Origin: Microbulbifer flavimaris
Lineage (GTDB): Bacteria > Pseudomonadota > Gammaproteobacteria > Pseudomonadales > Cellvibrionaceae
Direction: 5' to 3'
Length of the DNA stretch: 64,000 bases
NCBI RefSeq assembly: GCF_001641755.2
Contig: NZ_LRFG02000003.1
Location: forward strand, 1-64,000
A program made the translations under genes and the position numbers. Positions within the stretch are counted from its first letter, which is position 1. Each line of letters starts with the position of its first letter. The notes under the pieces were generated by a model, which worked only from the letters and a program-made list of their open reading frames with translations, ran no database searches and was not told the DNA's origin. Below are positions 27,730 through 37,592 of this stretch, piece by piece.

Positions 27730-28611
27730 ATGCCCTGGCTGCAACTGCGTGTCGATACGGATCGCGAACAGGCCGAACGCATCGAGGACGCCCTGCTCTT
27801 TGCCGGTGCCGTCTCCGTCACCCTGCAGGACAATGCCGACCAGCCCATTCTTGAACCGGGCCTGGGCGAGGTGCCGCTGTGGGACCAGACACGGGTCACC
27901 GGTCTGTTCGATGCCGAAGTGGACACCGGTGTGACCGAGGCCAAAGCCGCCTCGTTTCTCTGCGAGCCACTACCCAACGCGCGCTGGGAGCAGCTTGAGG
28001 ACAAGGACTGGGAGCGGGAGTGGATGTCCCACTATCAACCGATCCAGTGTGGCGAGCGCCTGTGGATCTGCCCCAGCTGGTGTGAGCCACCGCAACCCGG
28101 GGCGGTCAACCTGATGCTGGATCCGGGCCTCGCCTTCGGCACCGGCACACACCCGACCACCTTCCTCTGCCTGCAGTGGCTGGCCCGCGAGCCGGTGGAT
28201 AACAAGAGTGCAATCGACTTTGGCTGTGGCTCCGGCATTCTCGGCATCGCCGCCTTGCTGCTCGGCGCCAGTGAGGCCCGCGGCACGGATATCGACCCCC
28301 AGGCGCTACTGGCAAGCCGCGACAATGCCGCCCGGAACAATGTGCCGGCGGACCGCTTCCCGGTCTATCTGCCAGAGCAGATGCCCACTGAGCCCGCCGA
28401 TATCATGCTGGCCAACATCCTCGCCGGCCCACTGGTGGAGCTGGCCCCGCAGCTGCTGGCGCTGACCAGGGTGGGCGGTCGACTCTGTCTTTCCGGCGTA
28501 CTGGCCTCGCAGGCAGACCAGGTTCGCGCCGCCTACGGAGATCAGGTTGAGTTTGATGAGGATGCCCACAAGGATGAGTGGGTCCGGATCTCCGGTACCC
28601 GGATACGCTAG
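27730..28611 (+). CDS. prmA: ribosomal protein L11 methyltransferase
   Basis: SAM-dependent methyltransferase that trimethylates ribosomal protein L11. The 293-residue product has the N-terminal L11-recognition domain (MPWLQLRVDTDREQAERIED), then the Rossmann methyltransferase domain. That domain shows AFGTGTHPTT (about 138-147), AIDFGCGSGILGIAALLLGA (about 160-179, SAM motif I) and IMLANILAGPLVEL (NxL[AN] motif IV). The start is ATG 27730, with GGAGAAG upstream; the frame is open 28 codons further but without homology. Position after accC is conserved in related genomes. Confidence 0.96.
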   Translation: MPWLQLRVDTDREQAERIEDALLFAGAVSVTLQDNADQPILEPGLGEVPLWDQTRVTGLFDAEVDTGVTEAKAASFLCEPLPNARWEQLEDKDWEREWMSHYQPIQCGERLWICPSWCEPPQPGAVNLMLDPGLAFGTGTHPTTFLCLQWLAREPVDNKSAIDFGCGSGILGIAALLLGASEARGTDIDPQALLASRDNAARNNVPADRFPVYLPEQMPTEPADIMLANILAGPLVELAPQLLALTRVGGRLCLSGVLASQADQVRAAYGDQVEFDEDAHKDEWVRISGTRIR

Positions 28612-28721
28612 CCGCCATCGCATCGTGGCAGTGTGAGTGCTTACACCCGCGCACACTGCCCTTACACCGCCGGGTGGCGTACTGATAGACTTGGCCATCG
28701 TTCTGACACCGTCGAATTTCA

Positions 28722-29885
28722 ATGTCGCAACTGGTTACCCGCTGCCCCAACTGCAGCACCTCTTTTCACGTCAATGAAGAACAGCTGCGCGCTGCGCGCG
28801 GTGCTGTTCGTTGCGGCTCCTGCCTGCAGGTTTTCCGCGCCGATGAAAACATCGTGTTTAGCGAGAGCAGCCCGGGGGCGCAAAAAGATCTGGAAGCCCT
28901 GCTGGAAGACGATGACTTTCTGATCCACGACGACATCGAGCTCGAAGGTGAAGACAACGAGCCCAAACCGCCCACAATGGCCTCGGACCCCGAGCACGCC
29001 GGGCGCAATGAAACGGACGAGCCGCTGATTGGCGACGCCTTTGGCGATACGCACTGGCAGGACCTGTCCAAGGCCAGCACTCCGGAACCAGCAGGCGACA
29101 GCGACGATGACGAATCCGCATTCCTGCTGCCGGACGACAATGACCATGACGCTGACGACCCGTGGGGCGAGCCTCTCGATGATATTCCGCGCTCACAGCA
29201 GGCCCGCGCCCGTCACCACAAACCGGACGAGCGTGACTCACTCTCCGAGCGCCTGCATGAAATTGAATCACACGCCGCGGCCACATCGCGCAATACCGAT
29301 GCAGAATCCGAAGCCATTCATGCCAGCCCCCAACGGGATCAACTGATCTCGTCGATCGAACCGGCGCCCCTGGAGGTTCGCTGGCAGCCAGAGCGGGACC
29401 GCCGTGTACCCGGCTGGCTCTGGTGGCTGCTGGCCCTGCTGATGCTGGCGGGATTGCTGGCCCAGTTTGCGACTTTCCGCTTTGATACGCTCAGCAAGCA
29501 GGAGCCTTGGCGGGCACTGTACAGCCAGGTCTGCCCCCAACTCGGCTGTCAGCTGCCGGAATTGATTGATACCGGAGCCATCCGCACATCCAACCTGGTA
29601 GTCCGCAGCCACCCACAACAGGAAGGCGCGCTGGTGGTGGATGCGGTGCTCCTCAACACAGCCGGCTTTGACCAGCCCTTCCCTGCCCTGCTGCTCACCT
29701 TCAGTGATCTCAAGAATCGCCCGGTTGCCAGCCGAATCTTTACTCCCAGAGAGTATCTGCAGGGAGAACTGGCCGGTCGCACCCGGATGCCGGCGGGAAA
29801 CCCGGTCCATATCGGGCTGGAAATCGTGGATCCGGGCCCGGAGGCGGTCAACTACCAACTACAGATTGCGCCGGCTGAAAAATGA
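28722..29885 (+). CDS. zinc-ribbon, DUF3426-type membrane protein
   Basis: A 387-residue protein conserved between prmA and dusB in pseudomonads; function unknown. The N-terminal zinc ribbon (MJ0042 type) has CPNC (about 8-11) and CGSC (about 31-34). A long acidic, low-complexity region covers about 45-215. It is followed by one transmembrane helix (WLWWLLALLMLAGLLAQF, about 228-246) and a C-terminal DUF3426 domain (about 255-387, with SHPQQEGALVVDAVLLN) predicted outside the cytoplasm. An inside zinc sensor linked to a periplasmic domain is the simplest reading. No clear ribosome site precedes the ATG. Confidence 0.85.
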   Translation: MSQLVTRCPNCSTSFHVNEEQLRAARGAVRCGSCLQVFRADENIVFSESSPGAQKDLEALLEDDDFLIHDDIELEGEDNEPKPPTMASDPEHAGRNETDEPLIGDAFGDTHWQDLSKASTPEPAGDSDDDESAFLLPDDNDHDADDPWGEPLDDIPRSQQARARHHKPDERDSLSERLHEIESHAAATSRNTDAESEAIHASPQRDQLISSIEPAPLEVRWQPERDRRVPGWLWWLLALLMLAGLLAQFATFRFDTLSKQEPWRALYSQVCPQLGCQLPELIDTGAIRTSNLVVRSHPQQEGALVVDAVLLNTAGFDQPFPALLLTFSDLKNRPVASRIFTPREYLQGELAGRTRMPAGNPVHIGLEIVDPGPEAVNYQLQIAPAEK

Positions 29886-30076
29886 AAGAGGCGCCATTTC
29901 GGCGTAATTTTCGGCAAAAGCTGCGCAATCCTCGCGCTAAACGCACAACAGGCAACCAGATTGCGCGCTTTTTCGCTTTTCCATTCGGGGAGCAGCCGCT
30001 ATCATATGCCGCTCTTTGCCCGAGCCATCCCGTGCGGGACTGCGGCTCCCTTGGCGTCATATCCGCGGAGTGAGAC

Positions 30077-31075
30077 GTGTCCAGCAACTTTGCCATCGGC
30101 CCCTACGCTATCGGCAACCCGGTGATCCTGGCCCCCATGGCCGGCGTCACGGACCGACCCTTTCGGCAGCTTTGCCGGAAACTCGGCGCTGGCCTGGTGG
30201 TATCAGAGATGGTGACTTCGGACACCCGCCTGTGGAACAGCCGCAAATCCCGGTTTCGGCTCGACCACAGCGGTGAAACGGCACCGATTTCGGTGCAGAT
30301 TGCCGGCGGCGACCCGGAGATGATGGCGAACGCTGCGCAGGAGAATGTGCGACGCGGCGCCCAGATCATCGACATCAACATGGGCTGCCCGGCGAAGAAG
30401 GTTTGTAAGAAGGCAGCGGGCTCAGCCCTGCTGCGCGATGAAAAACTGGTCGCGGATATTCTGGAAGCAGTGGTCCAATCCGTCTCAGTACCAGTGACGC
30501 TGAAAATCCGCACCGGCTGGTGCACGGAGACACGCAATGGCGTCACGGTGGCCAGAATGGCAGAGGATATCGGTATCTCAGCGCTGGCAGTGCACGGGCG
30601 CACAAGGGCCTGTGGGTACCACGGTCAGGCTGAATTCGATACCATTGCCGATATTGTATCCAGGGTGAAGATTCCGGTTTTCGCCAATGGTGACATCACC
30701 GGACCAGAGCGGGCGCGCGAAGTGCTCGATTACACCGGTGCCGCTGCAGTCATGATCGGCCGTGCAGCACAGGGACGGCCATGGATCTTTCGGGAGATAG
30801 CCCATTACCTCGCCACCGGCGAGCGGCTGCCCGAACCCTCACTGGAAGAAGTCAGGGATATTTTGCTCGCCCATCTGGGCGAATTGCACCGTTTCTACGG
30901 TGAAGTGATGGGGGTCCGTATCGCCCGGAAGCACGTCGGGTGGTACCTGAAGACACTCGCGGGGAGCGAGTCCTTTCGCAAGACCTTTCTCCAATTGGAT
31001 AGCGCAGAAGCACAACATGCCAGCGTTCAGACCTGGTTTGAACGCCGAATAAATAGAGGGGCACAAGCGGCATGA
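30077..31075 (+). CDS. dusB: tRNA-dihydrouridine synthase B
   Basis: An FMN enzyme that reduces uridine to dihydrouridine in the tRNA D-loop. The 332-residue product has a TIM-barrel start, [14 protein letters not shown]. The catalytic Cys is in [11 protein letters not shown] (about residue 104). VTLKIRTGW and [12 protein letters not shown] are FMN/phosphate motifs, and [13 protein letters not shown] completes the pattern. The start is GTG with GGAG 6 bp upstream. Its stop overlaps the fis start (ATGA, 4 bp), the classical dusB-fis operon in which fis is expressed from the dusB promoter. About 190 bp upstream is free for that promoter, but I could not pick a clear one. Confidence 0.96.
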   Translation: MSSNFAIGPYAIGNPVILAPMAGVTDRPFRQLCRKLGAGLVVSEMVTSDTRLWNSRKSRFRLDHSGETAPISVQIAGGDPEMMANAAQENVRRGAQIIDINMGCPAKKVCKKAAGSALLRDEKLVADILEAVVQSVSVPVTLKIRTGWCTETRNGVTVARMAEDIGISALAVHGRTRACGYHGQAEFDTIADIVSRVKIPVFANGDITGPERAREVLDYTGAAAVMIGRAAQGRPWIFREIAHYLATGERLPEPSLEEVRDILLAHLGELHRFYGEVMGVRIARKHVGWYLKTLAGSESFRKTFLQLDSAEAQHASVQTWFERRINRGAQAA

Positions 31076-31380
31076 ATAACGAAGCACTGATTCCGGATGC
31101 CAACAGCGAAGAGGCATCCACCGGGGGACAGACTCAACTGGCACAGCCTCAGCAGCAGTCGCTGCGCGATGCCGTTGAGCAGGCGATGGAAAACTATTTC
31201 CGCCACCTGGACGGTCAGATGGTGACCGATGTCTACGACATGGTCCTGTCCGAGATTGAGGCGCCGATGCTGGAGGTGGTGATGAAGTACACCCGTCACA
31301 ACCAGACCCGCGCCGCGCAGCTGCTCGGCCTGAACCGTGGCACCCTGCGCAAGAAGCTGAAGCGCTACGGCCTGCTGTAA
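31072..31380 (+). CDS. fis: DNA-binding protein Fis
   Basis: Nucleoid-associated protein that bends DNA and activates rRNA promoters. The 102-residue product has an extended Gln-rich N-terminus. The dimerisation helices follow ([20 protein letters not shown]), then the C-terminal helix-turn-helix [20 protein letters not shown] (about 77-96), nearly identical to E. coli Fis. It is translationally coupled to dusB by a 4-bp overlap. A strong hairpin lies 30 bp after the stop. The rRNA-type promoters at 109-248 are plausible targets of this regulator. Confidence 0.97.
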   Translation: MNNEALIPDANSEEASTGGQTQLAQPQQQSLRDAVEQAMENYFRHLDGQMVTDVYDMVLSEIEAPMLEVVMKYTRHNQTRAAQLLGLNRGTLRKKLKRYGLL

Positions 31381-31410
31381 GCGCTAGCGGCTGTTACCGC
31401 CGAACAACTT

Positions 31411-31440
31411 GAGGGGGGATGAGGTAGCTCATCCCCCCTC
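31411..31440 (+). terminator. strong hairpin after fis
   Basis: GAGGGGGGATGAG (31411-31423) and CTCATCCCCCCTC (31428-31440) form a perfect 13-bp stem with a GTAG loop. The downstream U-tract is weak (GCTATTTGC). Position right after the dusB-fis operon supports a termination role. Confidence 0.6.
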
Positions 31441-31501
31441 GCTATTTGCTGGCGGCAGGATTTTTACGCCAGCGGCTGCCCACTCACCCCGTCCCCTGAC
31501 A

Positions 31502-31561
31502 CGCTGGCTTCTCAGCCAGTGGGTACGGCAGCCTTTCCCGTCTCTGAACTGGATCAGAGAC
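31502..31561 (+). promoter_or_regulatory. two consecutive hairpins in the purH leader
   Basis: The first pairs CGCTGGCT (31502-31509) with AGCCAGTG (31514-31521), including one G-T pair, around a 4-base loop. The second pairs GTCTCTGA (31540-31547) perfectly with TCAGAGAC (31554-31561) around ACTGGA. They lie 37-96 bp before the purH ATG, with no U-tract. A regulatory 5-prime UTR is possible. I do not recognise a purine riboswitch or a PurR box. Confidence 0.35.
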
Positions 31562-31598
31562 AGCTACCCTTTTCAGAAACCCAAATGGACCAAGTGCT

Positions 31599-33170
31599 AT
31601 GACTGACAAGGTTGCGATTCGCCGCGCGCTGATCAGCGTCTCAGATAAAAGCGGAATCGTGGAATTCGCCCGGGAACTCTCCGCCATGGGCGTAGAGCTC
31701 CTCTCCACCGGTGGCACTCACCGCCAGCTGAAAGAGGCCGGTATCCCGGTAGTGGAAGTCTCCGACTACACCGGTTTTCCGGAGATGATGGACGGACGGG
31801 TCAAGACACTGCACCCGAAGGTCCACGGCGGCATTCTTGGCCGCCGCGGAACCGACGATGCGGTCATGTCAGAGCACGGCATCACCCCCATCGACATGGT
31901 GGTGGTCAATCTTTACCCCTTCGCCCAGACCGTCGCCAATCCGGACTGCACGCTGCCCGATGCGATCGAGAACATCGATATCGGCGGTCCCACCATGGTT
32001 CGCGCCGCAGCCAAGAACCACAAAGACGTCGCCATCGTGGTCAACGCATCCGATTACAACGGCATCATCGCCGAGATGAAAGCCAATGACGGCGCACTGA
32101 ATCAGGCCAGCCGCTTTGATCTGGCAGTCAAAGCCTTTGAGCACACCGCCAGCTACGATGGCGCCATTGCCAACTACCTGGGCGCAATCCAGGGCGGCGA
32201 GAAAAAGCCGTTTCCCCGCACTTTCAATAGCCAGTTCATCAAAAAGCTGGACCTGCGCTACGGCGAGAACCCACACCAGAAGTCCGCCTTTTACGCTGAA
32301 GCCAACCCGGCCGAGGCCAGCATTGCCACCTCCGAGCAGCTGCAGGGCAAGGAACTTTCCTACAACAATATCGCCGATACCGATGCGGCCCTGGAGTGCG
32401 TCAAGGCATTCAGTGAGCCCGCCTGTGTGATCGTCAAGCACGCCAACCCCTGCGGCGTGGCCATCGCCGACACCATCGGCAAGGCCTACGATCTGGCTTT
32501 CGCCACCGATACCGAGTCCGCTTTCGGCGGCATCATCGCCTTCAACCGCGAGCTCGACGGAGAAACAGCCAGGACCATCGTCGATCGCCAGTTTGTCGAA
32601 GTGATCATCGCACCGTCTGTTTCTGACGAGGCGCGCGCTGCCGTGGCAGAGAAGAAGAATGTGCGCCTGCTGGCCTGTGGCCAGTGGAGCGAGGAGCGCC
32701 AGCCGGCTCTCGACTACAAGCGGGTGAACGGCGGCCTGCTGGTGCAGGATCGCGATGATGGCATCATCACCGCTGCGGACCTGAAAGTGGTGAGCAAGCG
32801 GCAGCCGACCGAGGAGGAGATCCGCGACCTTCTGTTCACCTGGAAAGTCGCCAAGTTTGTGAAGTCCAACGCCATCGTCTATGGCAAGGACGGCCGCACC
32901 ATCGGCGTGGGCGCCGGCCAGATGAGCCGCGTGAACTCCGCACGCATCGCCGCCATCAAGGCCGAGCACGCCGGTCTCGAAGTGAAGGGATCCATGATGG
33001 CCTCCGATGCCTTCTTCCCCTTTCGCGACGGCATCGACAATGCCGCGGCCGTGGGTATCAGCTGCGTGATCCAGCCCGGCGGTTCCATCCGCGACGAGGA
33101 AGTGATCGCGGCCGCCGACGAGCACGACATGGCCATGGTCTTCACCGGCATGCGGCATTTCCGCCACTGA
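31599..33170 (+). CDS. purH: bifunctional AICAR formyltransferase / IMP cyclohydrolase
   Basis: Catalyses the last two steps of de novo purine synthesis. The 523 residues show the N-terminal IMP cyclohydrolase (methylglyoxal-synthase-like) with [29 protein letters not shown] (about 36-44), [19 protein letters not shown] (about 60-78) and [18 protein letters not shown]. The C-terminal AICAR transformylase has [14 protein letters not shown] (about 220-233), KHANPCGVA with the catalytic Lys-His pair, and [17 protein letters not shown] strong terminator follows its stop, and purD comes next on the same strand. Confidence 0.98.
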   Translation: MTDKVAIRRALISVSDKSGIVEFARELSAMGVELLSTGGTHRQLKEAGIPVVEVSDYTGFPEMMDGRVKTLHPKVHGGILGRRGTDDAVMSEHGITPIDMVVVNLYPFAQTVANPDCTLPDAIENIDIGGPTMVRAAAKNHKDVAIVVNASDYNGIIAEMKANDGALNQASRFDLAVKAFEHTASYDGAIANYLGAIQGGEKKPFPRTFNSQFIKKLDLRYGENPHQKSAFYAEANPAEASIATSEQLQGKELSYNNIADTDAALECVKAFSEPACVIVKHANPCGVAIADTIGKAYDLAFATDTESAFGGIIAFNRELDGETARTIVDRQFVEVIIAPSVSDEARAAVAEKKNVRLLACGQWSEERQPALDYKRVNGGLLVQDRDDGIITAADLKVVSKRQPTEEEIRDLLFTWKVAKFVKSNAIVYGKDGRTIGVGAGQMSRVNSARIAAIKAEHAGLEVKGSMMASDAFFPFRDGIDNAAAVGISCVIQPGGSIRDEEVIAAADEHDMAMVFTGMRHFRH

Positions 33171-33185
33171 TCGGTACTTCTCGCA

Positions 33186-33210
33186 AGCCGGCCCACAGGG
33201 CCGGCTTTTT
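33186..33210 (+). terminator. rho-independent terminator after purH
   Basis: AGCCGGCCC (33186-33194) and GGGCCGGCT (33198-33206) form a 9-bp stem with a 3-base loop. A run of five T (33206-33210) follows. This is a textbook intrinsic terminator 16 bp past the purH stop, so purD probably has its own promoter. TAGAAT at 33233-33238 is a candidate -10 box. Confidence 0.88.
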
Positions 33211-33283
33211 CTTGCCCGCCCGGTTTACGGGCTAGAATAGCGCATCTTTTGATTTTCAACGCCTTTTAGAGGGGGATCCCGGA

Positions 33284-34570
33284 ATGAACATACTGGTTAT
33301 TGGCGCCGGCGGCCGCGAGCATGCCCTGGCCTGGAAAGCGGCCCAGAACCCCGCCGTCGACACCGTGTTCGTCGCTCCGGGCAACGCCGGCACCGCCCGC
33401 GAGCCCAAACTGCAAAACGTCGCCATCGGCGTGGACAACTTCTCCGCCCTGGCGGAATTTGTCGAACTCAACAATGTCGAGCTGACCATCGTCGGGCCGG
33501 AAGCACCGCTGGTGGACGGCATCGTCGACTTCTTCAATGGGCGCGGCCACGCCGTCTTTGGCCCCAGCAAGGCAGCCGCCCAGCTGGAGGGCTCCAAGGC
33601 ATTCACCAAGGACTTCCTGGAGCGCCACAAGATCCCCACTGCCGACTATCGCAACTTCACCGAAGTGGAGCCGGCACTGGAATTCATCCGCGAGAAAGGC
33701 GCTCCCATCGTGGTGAAGGCCGATGGCCTGGCCGCCGGCAAAGGCGTGATTGTCGCCGAGACCGAACAGCAGGCTGAACTGGCCGTGCGCGACATGCTGT
33801 CCGGCAACGCCTTCGGCGACGCGGGCTGCCGGGTGGTGATCGAGGAGTTTCTGGCGGGCGAGGAAGCCAGCTTTATTGTCATGGTGGACGGTGAGCATAT
33901 CCTGCCCATGGCCACCAGCCAGGATCACAAGCGGGTTGGCGACGGCGACACCGGGCCCAACACCGGCGGCATGGGCGCCTACTCCCCGGCACCGGTGGTC
34001 ACCGATGACGTCTACCAGCGCATCATGAGCAAAGTGATCGAGCCCACCGTCAGGGGCCTGGCCGAGGAGGGCATGCCCTACACCGGCTTCCTCTACGCTG
34101 GTCTTATGATCGACGGGGAGGGTGAGCCCCGCGTGATCGAGTACAACTGCCGCTTCGGTGACCCGGAAACACAACCGATCATGATGCGGCTCAAGTCCGA
34201 CCTGGTGACCCTGTGTCAGGCTGCACTGGACAAAAAACTGGACCAGGTCACTATCGAGTGGGATTCCCGACCGGCCCTTGGTGTGGTGCTGGCGGCCAAC
34301 GGCTATCCCGGCAGCTACCGCAAGGGCGATGCCATTTCAGGCCTCGATCGTGCCGATAGCGACAATGCCAAGATCTTCCATGCCGGCACGGCATTGGACG
34401 GTGAACGCGTGGTCACCAGCGGCGGGCGTGTCCTCTGCGCCACGGCACTGGGGGACACCGTCGCAGAAGCCCAGGCCAATGCCTATGAGTGCGCCAAGGC
34501 GGTCCACTGGGACGGCGTTTTCTATCGCAAGGATATTGGCTATCGTGCAGTTGAGCGGGAAGAGTCCTGA
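33284..34570 (+). CDS. purD: phosphoribosylamine-glycine ligase
   Basis: ATP-grasp ligase that makes glycinamide ribonucleotide, step two of purine synthesis. The 428-residue product carries the N-terminal NILVIGAGGREHALAWK and the ATP-grasp segments PIVVKADGLAAGKGVIVA (about 143-160), EEFLAGEEASF and DHKRVGDGDTGPNTGGMGAYSP (about 215-236, the PurD signature). EYNCRFGDPETQ is the metal-binding motif (about 286-297). GAGGGGGA precedes the ATG. It follows purH, as in pseudomonads. Confidence 0.98.
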   Translation: MNILVIGAGGREHALAWKAAQNPAVDTVFVAPGNAGTAREPKLQNVAIGVDNFSALAEFVELNNVELTIVGPEAPLVDGIVDFFNGRGHAVFGPSKAAAQLEGSKAFTKDFLERHKIPTADYRNFTEVEPALEFIREKGAPIVVKADGLAAGKGVIVAETEQQAELAVRDMLSGNAFGDAGCRVVIEEFLAGEEASFIVMVDGEHILPMATSQDHKRVGDGDTGPNTGGMGAYSPAPVVTDDVYQRIMSKVIEPTVRGLAEEGMPYTGFLYAGLMIDGEGEPRVIEYNCRFGDPETQPIMMRLKSDLVTLCQAALDKKLDQVTIEWDSRPALGVVLAANGYPGSYRKGDAISGLDRADSDNAKIFHAGTALDGERVVTSGGRVLCATALGDTVAEAQANAYECAKAVHWDGVFYRKDIGYRAVEREES

Positions 34571-34594
34571 ACCTTTGGTGTGACGGTGGCAGGA

Positions 34595-34613
34595 GGGCGG
34601 CTCCAGGCCGCCC
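34595..34613 (+). terminator. hairpin between purD and coq7
   Basis: GGGCGGC (34595-34601) and GCCGCCC (34607-34613) form a 7-bp stem with a 5-base loop in the 79-bp spacer after purD. No U-tract follows, so it may be only an mRNA-end stabilising stem. Confidence 0.35.
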
Positions 34614-34649
34614 ATCGCCGGATCACTAGCGAAGAGTGAGTAATCAAAA

Positions 34650-35294
34650 ATGAGTGAGCGCAGACTGACAGGTTTTGATCGAATACTGATCCAGGCGGAC
34701 CGCGCACTGCGGACCCTGAGCCCCGGCGCCCCCAGCCACGGCCGCCCCTCCCCCGCGCGCGCCGAGCCGGAAGCGGACATGACCGATGCGGAACGCCGCC
34801 ACGCTGCCGCACTGATGCGCGTCAACCACAGTGGCGAGGTCTGCGCCCAGGCGCTGTATCAGGGACAAGCTCTGACCGCCAGGCTGCCGAAGGTACGCGG
34901 TGAGATGGAGCGGGCCGCCGACGAGGAAATCGATCACCTGGCCTGGTGCGACCAGCGCCTGCGCGAGCTGGACAGCCGCCCGAGCCTGTTGAATCCGCTC
35001 TGGTATGGGCTGTCCTTCGGCCTCGGCGCCGCAGCCGGTAAGGTCAGTGACCGGGTCAGTCTCGGCTTCGTCGCCGCTACCGAGGAACAGGTGTGCAAAC
35101 ACCTGGAGAGCCACCTGCAGCGGCTTCCCGCCCAGGACGCAAAGAGTCGCGCAGTGGTGGACCAGATGCGGATTGACGAAGAGGAGCACGGCGCCGCCGC
35201 ACTTCAGGCTGGCGGCGCCCGCTTCCCGGCACCGTTGAAAGGCGCAATGAAGCTGGTAGCAAAGGTAATGACCACCATCAGCTACCGCCTTTAG
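34650..35294 (+). CDS. coq7: 2-polyprenyl-3-methyl-6-methoxy-1,4-benzoquinone monooxygenase
   Basis: Di-iron hydroxylase (Coq7/UbiF-replacing type) that performs the last hydroxylation of ubiquinone synthesis. The 214-residue protein shows the four-helix ligand motifs [12 protein letters not shown] (Glu, about 62), EEIDHLAW (ExxH, about 93), ATEEQV (Glu, about 146) and DEEEHGAAA (ExxH, about 181). A variable Pro/Arg-rich N-terminal arm precedes the core. Pseudomonads carry the same enzyme two or three genes from vfr. The ribosome site is weak. Confidence 0.95.
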   Translation: MSERRLTGFDRILIQADRALRTLSPGAPSHGRPSPARAEPEADMTDAERRHAAALMRVNHSGEVCAQALYQGQALTARLPKVRGEMERAADEEIDHLAWCDQRLRELDSRPSLLNPLWYGLSFGLGAAAGKVSDRVSLGFVAATEEQVCKHLESHLQRLPAQDAKSRAVVDQMRIDEEEHGAAALQAGGARFPAPLKGAMKLVAKVMTTISYRL

Positions 35295-35355
35295 CGCCAG
35301 ATCCAGCGAGCCCCGGAGACCGGGGCTTTGCGCCAAAACCCGAATGATCGGCCGC

Positions 35356-35763
35356 TCAGATCTCCTCGATACGGAAGCGGTGAGCGATCTCCACACCCGC
35401 GTTGCGCAACATGATCGACGCAGAGCAATATTTGTCTGCCGACAGCTCAACCGCACGGGCCACCTGGGCCTCCTTAATGTTGCGGCCTTTGATTACAAAC
35501 TCCATTTCAATGCGCTCGAACGGCGCCGGCACCGCATCCGGGCGCTCCCCCACCAGTTCGCAATGACAGGAAATCACGTCCTGGCGGGCCTTCTTCAGGA
35601 TGGAAACCACGTCGTACGAGGCGCAGCCGCCAACCCCCAGAAGAATCATTTCCATCGGGCGGATGCCATTGTTCTTCTCGCCACCCTCCATCACCACGGA
35701 GTTGCCACTGCCGGCTTCGCCCACAAACATGAGCCCGTCCACCCAGGTCACCTTGCCCTGCAT
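35356..35763 (-). CDS. OsmC-family protein (YhfA-like)
   Basis: A 135-residue OsmC/Ohr-fold protein. GVGGCASYDVVSILKKARQD (about 51-70) contains the first reactive-type Cys. SADKYCSASIMLRN (about 108-121) contains the second, so the two-cysteine pair of the peroxidase family is kept. The YhfA subgroup is conserved next to crp in gammaproteobacteria, but its physiological peroxide or other substrate is unknown. I set the start at ATG 35763, because AGGAG lies 7 bp upstream and overlaps a spurious earlier ATG. It is divergent from crp. Confidence 0.9.
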   Translation of the reverse strand: MQGKVTWVDGLMFVGEAGSGNSVVMEGGEKNNGIRPMEMILLGVGGCASYDVVSILKKARQDVISCHCELVGERPDAVPAPFERIEMEFVIKGRNIKEAQVARAVELSADKYCSASIMLRNAGVEIAHRFRIEEI

Positions 35764-36080
35764 ACTTCCTCTCCTCATTCATTTTTCAGCTGCCCGAAGC
35801 AGGCGGCGAAGCTTAGCACAGAAGCCCGCTGCAACCTTTTGGCATGCTTTTTCCGGTATAGTGGACAACGGTCGCGCCATCAGAGGGCAAGGCCGCGGCG
35901 CCCTTTTGAACTTACCACTGCGCACGCGGTCAATTAGCATTGCCAAGGCGTAACAGGTCACACTGCGGCGTTTTACCGATCAAGACCCCTGTTGGGGGCG
36001 GGTTTTTCACGTCATAATCCGCATAGCATGAGTTTTCAGGTCTGGGTCGGACATAAGAGTGAACAATAAGGAGTAGATCC
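35764..36080. other. divergent intergenic region between the OsmC gene and crp
   Basis: I see no credible coding sequence in these 317 bases. Candidate signals on the plus strand are TATAGT at 35857-35862 and CATAAT at 36013-36018 (no good -35 for either). A CCCC/GGGG stem at 35986-35997 has a T-run at 36003-36007 that could act as a weak terminator or attenuator in the crp leader. A half-site like TCACA (35958-35962) hints at, but does not establish, crp autoregulation. Confidence 0.4.
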
Positions 36081-36716
36081 GTGACGGTTGCTACCGAAGA
36101 ACCCCTTTCCACTGGCAATATCGAGGACTTTCTCGCCCATTGCCATCGTCGCCGCTATCCGGCCAAGAGCACCATCATCTACGCCGGTGACCGCTGTGAA
36201 TCCCTGTACTTCATCATGCGCGGCTCTGTGACCGTACTGATCGAAGACGACGAGGGCCGCGAGATGATTGTCGCCTATCTCAATGACGGCGACTTTTTTG
36301 GTGAAATGGGCCTGTTCGACCAGGACACCCGCAGTGCCTGGGTGCGCACCAAAACCGAATGTGAGGTGGCGGAAATCTCCTACAGCAAGTTCCAGGAGCT
36401 TAGTCGCCAGCATCCGGAATTCCTGTTCGCCCTCGCTACCCAGATGGCGGGCCGCCTGCGCAACACCACCCGCAAGGTGGGTGACCTGGCGTTCCTCGAC
36501 GTCACCGGTCGCGTCGCGCGCACCCTGCTGGACCTGTGTAACGAGCCCGATGCCATGACCCACCCCGAGGGCATGCAGATCAAGATCACCCGCCAGGAAA
36601 TCGGCCGTATCGTGGGTTGCTCCCGCGAGATGGTCGGACGTGTCCTCAAGACACTCGAGGAACAGGGGCTGGTCTCCGTCAAGGGCAAGACGATGGTGGT
36701 CTACGGCACCCGCTAG
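36081..36716 (+). CDS. crp: cAMP receptor protein (Crp/Vfr-type)
   Basis: Global transcription regulator of 211 residues. The cAMP-binding beta roll includes [12 protein letters not shown] (phosphate-binding cassette, about 70-81) and [17 protein letters not shown] (about 84-100, the Arg-Ser pair that holds the cyclic phosphate). The DNA-binding helix-turn-helix, [20 protein letters not shown] (about 170-189), carries the RxxxGxxxGCSRE recognition helix of CRP. It should therefore read TGTGA-N6-TCACA sites. The start is GTG with AAGGAG 7 bp upstream. In pseudomonads this position is vfr, next to trpC. Confidence 0.96.
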   Translation: MTVATEEPLSTGNIEDFLAHCHRRRYPAKSTIIYAGDRCESLYFIMRGSVTVLIEDDEGREMIVAYLNDGDFFGEMGLFDQDTRSAWVRTKTECEVAEISYSKFQELSRQHPEFLFALATQMAGRLRNTTRKVGDLAFLDVTGRVARTLLDLCNEPDAMTHPEGMQIKITRQEIGRIVGCSREMVGRVLKTLEEQGLVSVKGKTMVVYGTR

Positions 36717-36742
36717 GGGCCGGGCTTCTCAAGCCACCACTA

Positions 36743-36780
36743 AACGACAAAAGGCGATCCCCGGATCGCCTTTTGTCGTT
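36743..36780. terminator. bidirectional terminator between crp and trpC
   Basis: An 18-bp perfect inverted repeat, AACGACAAAAGGCGATCC (36743-36760) and its complement (36763-36780), has A-rich and T-rich outer stems. Each strand therefore reads a G+C core followed by TTTTGTCGTT. It lies between convergent genes and should terminate both. Confidence 0.88.
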
Positions 36781-36797
36781 CTGGGGCCGCTGCAGCG

Positions 36798-37592
36798 CTA
36801 GTTGAACATCTCCAGCAGGCGGCGCCCTGGCTCTTTCTCGCGCATGAAGGCCTCGCCGACCAGGAATGCATGCACGTCGTGGCCACGCATGGCAGCGACG
36901 TCGTCGGTCGTGTGGATGCCGCTCTCGGTCACCACGATACGATCGTCGGGAATGCTATCGAGCAACTGGAAAGTGGTTTCGAGTTGCACATCAAAGGTGT
37001 GCAGGTTGCGGTTGTTGATACCGATCAGCCGGTTCGGTAAGACCAGCGCCCGCTCCAGCTCCCCTGCGTCATGTACTTCCACCAGCACGTCCAGACCGAT
37101 TTCCGTGGCCAGGCCGTTGAGGTCGCGCATCTGCCCGTCCTCGAGGCAGGCGGCGATCAGCAGAATGCAGTCGGCACCGATCGCGCGGGCCTCATAGACC
37201 TGGTAGGGATCGACAGTAAAGTCTTTGCGCAGAACCGGCAGGCGTACCGCATTGCGGGCCTGCTGCAGATAGGCATCGGCGCCCTGGAAGAAGTCCACAT
37301 CCGTGAGTACCGACAGGCAGGCAGCACCGCCCTTTTCGTAGCTGGTAGCGATCTCCGCCGGCAGGAAGTCCTCTCGAATGACGCCCTTGCTCGGAGAAGC
37401 TTTCTTGATTTCGGCGATAACCGCCGCCTCACCGGCAGCGATCTTGCTCTCCATGGCCCTGACAAATCCACGGGCCGGCGGCTGGGCGAGCGCCCGGTCA
37501 CGGACTTCGGCCACAGGCGCTTTCTGGCTGCGCTCAGCTACTTCCTGCCACTTTCGCTCGACAATGGTCTTGAGAATGGTCGGGGTACTCAC
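36798..37592 (-). CDS. trpC: indole-3-glycerol phosphate synthase
   Basis: TIM-barrel enzyme of tryptophan synthesis that closes the indole ring. The 264-residue monofunctional form has no TrpF domain fused. Motifs are [17 protein letters not shown] (about 60-76, catalytic Glu and Lys), [12 protein letters not shown] (about 92-103), [15 protein letters not shown] (about 117-131, catalytic Lys), [12 protein letters not shown] and [12 protein letters not shown]. It is the last gene of the trpE-channel-trpG-trpD-trpC run and overlaps trpD by 4 bp (ATGA). Confidence 0.97.
   Translation of the reverse strand: MSTPTILKTIVERKWQEVAERSQKAPVAEVRDRALAQPPARGFVRAMESKIAAGEAAVIAEIKKASPSKGVIREDFLPAEIATSYEKGGAACLSVLTDVDFFQGADAYLQQARNAVRLPVLRKDFTVDPYQVYEARAIGADCILLIAACLEDGQMRDLNGLATEIGLDVLVEVHDAGELERALVLPNRLIGINNRNLHTFDVQLETTFQLLDSIPDDRIVVTESGIHTTDDVAAMRGHDVHAFLVGEAFMREKEPGRRLLEMFN

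Noticed and set aside
31869-33167. 432-residue open frame on the minus strand
   Set aside because: It is antisense to purH, which is certain. The Gly/Val/His-rich translation has no domain.
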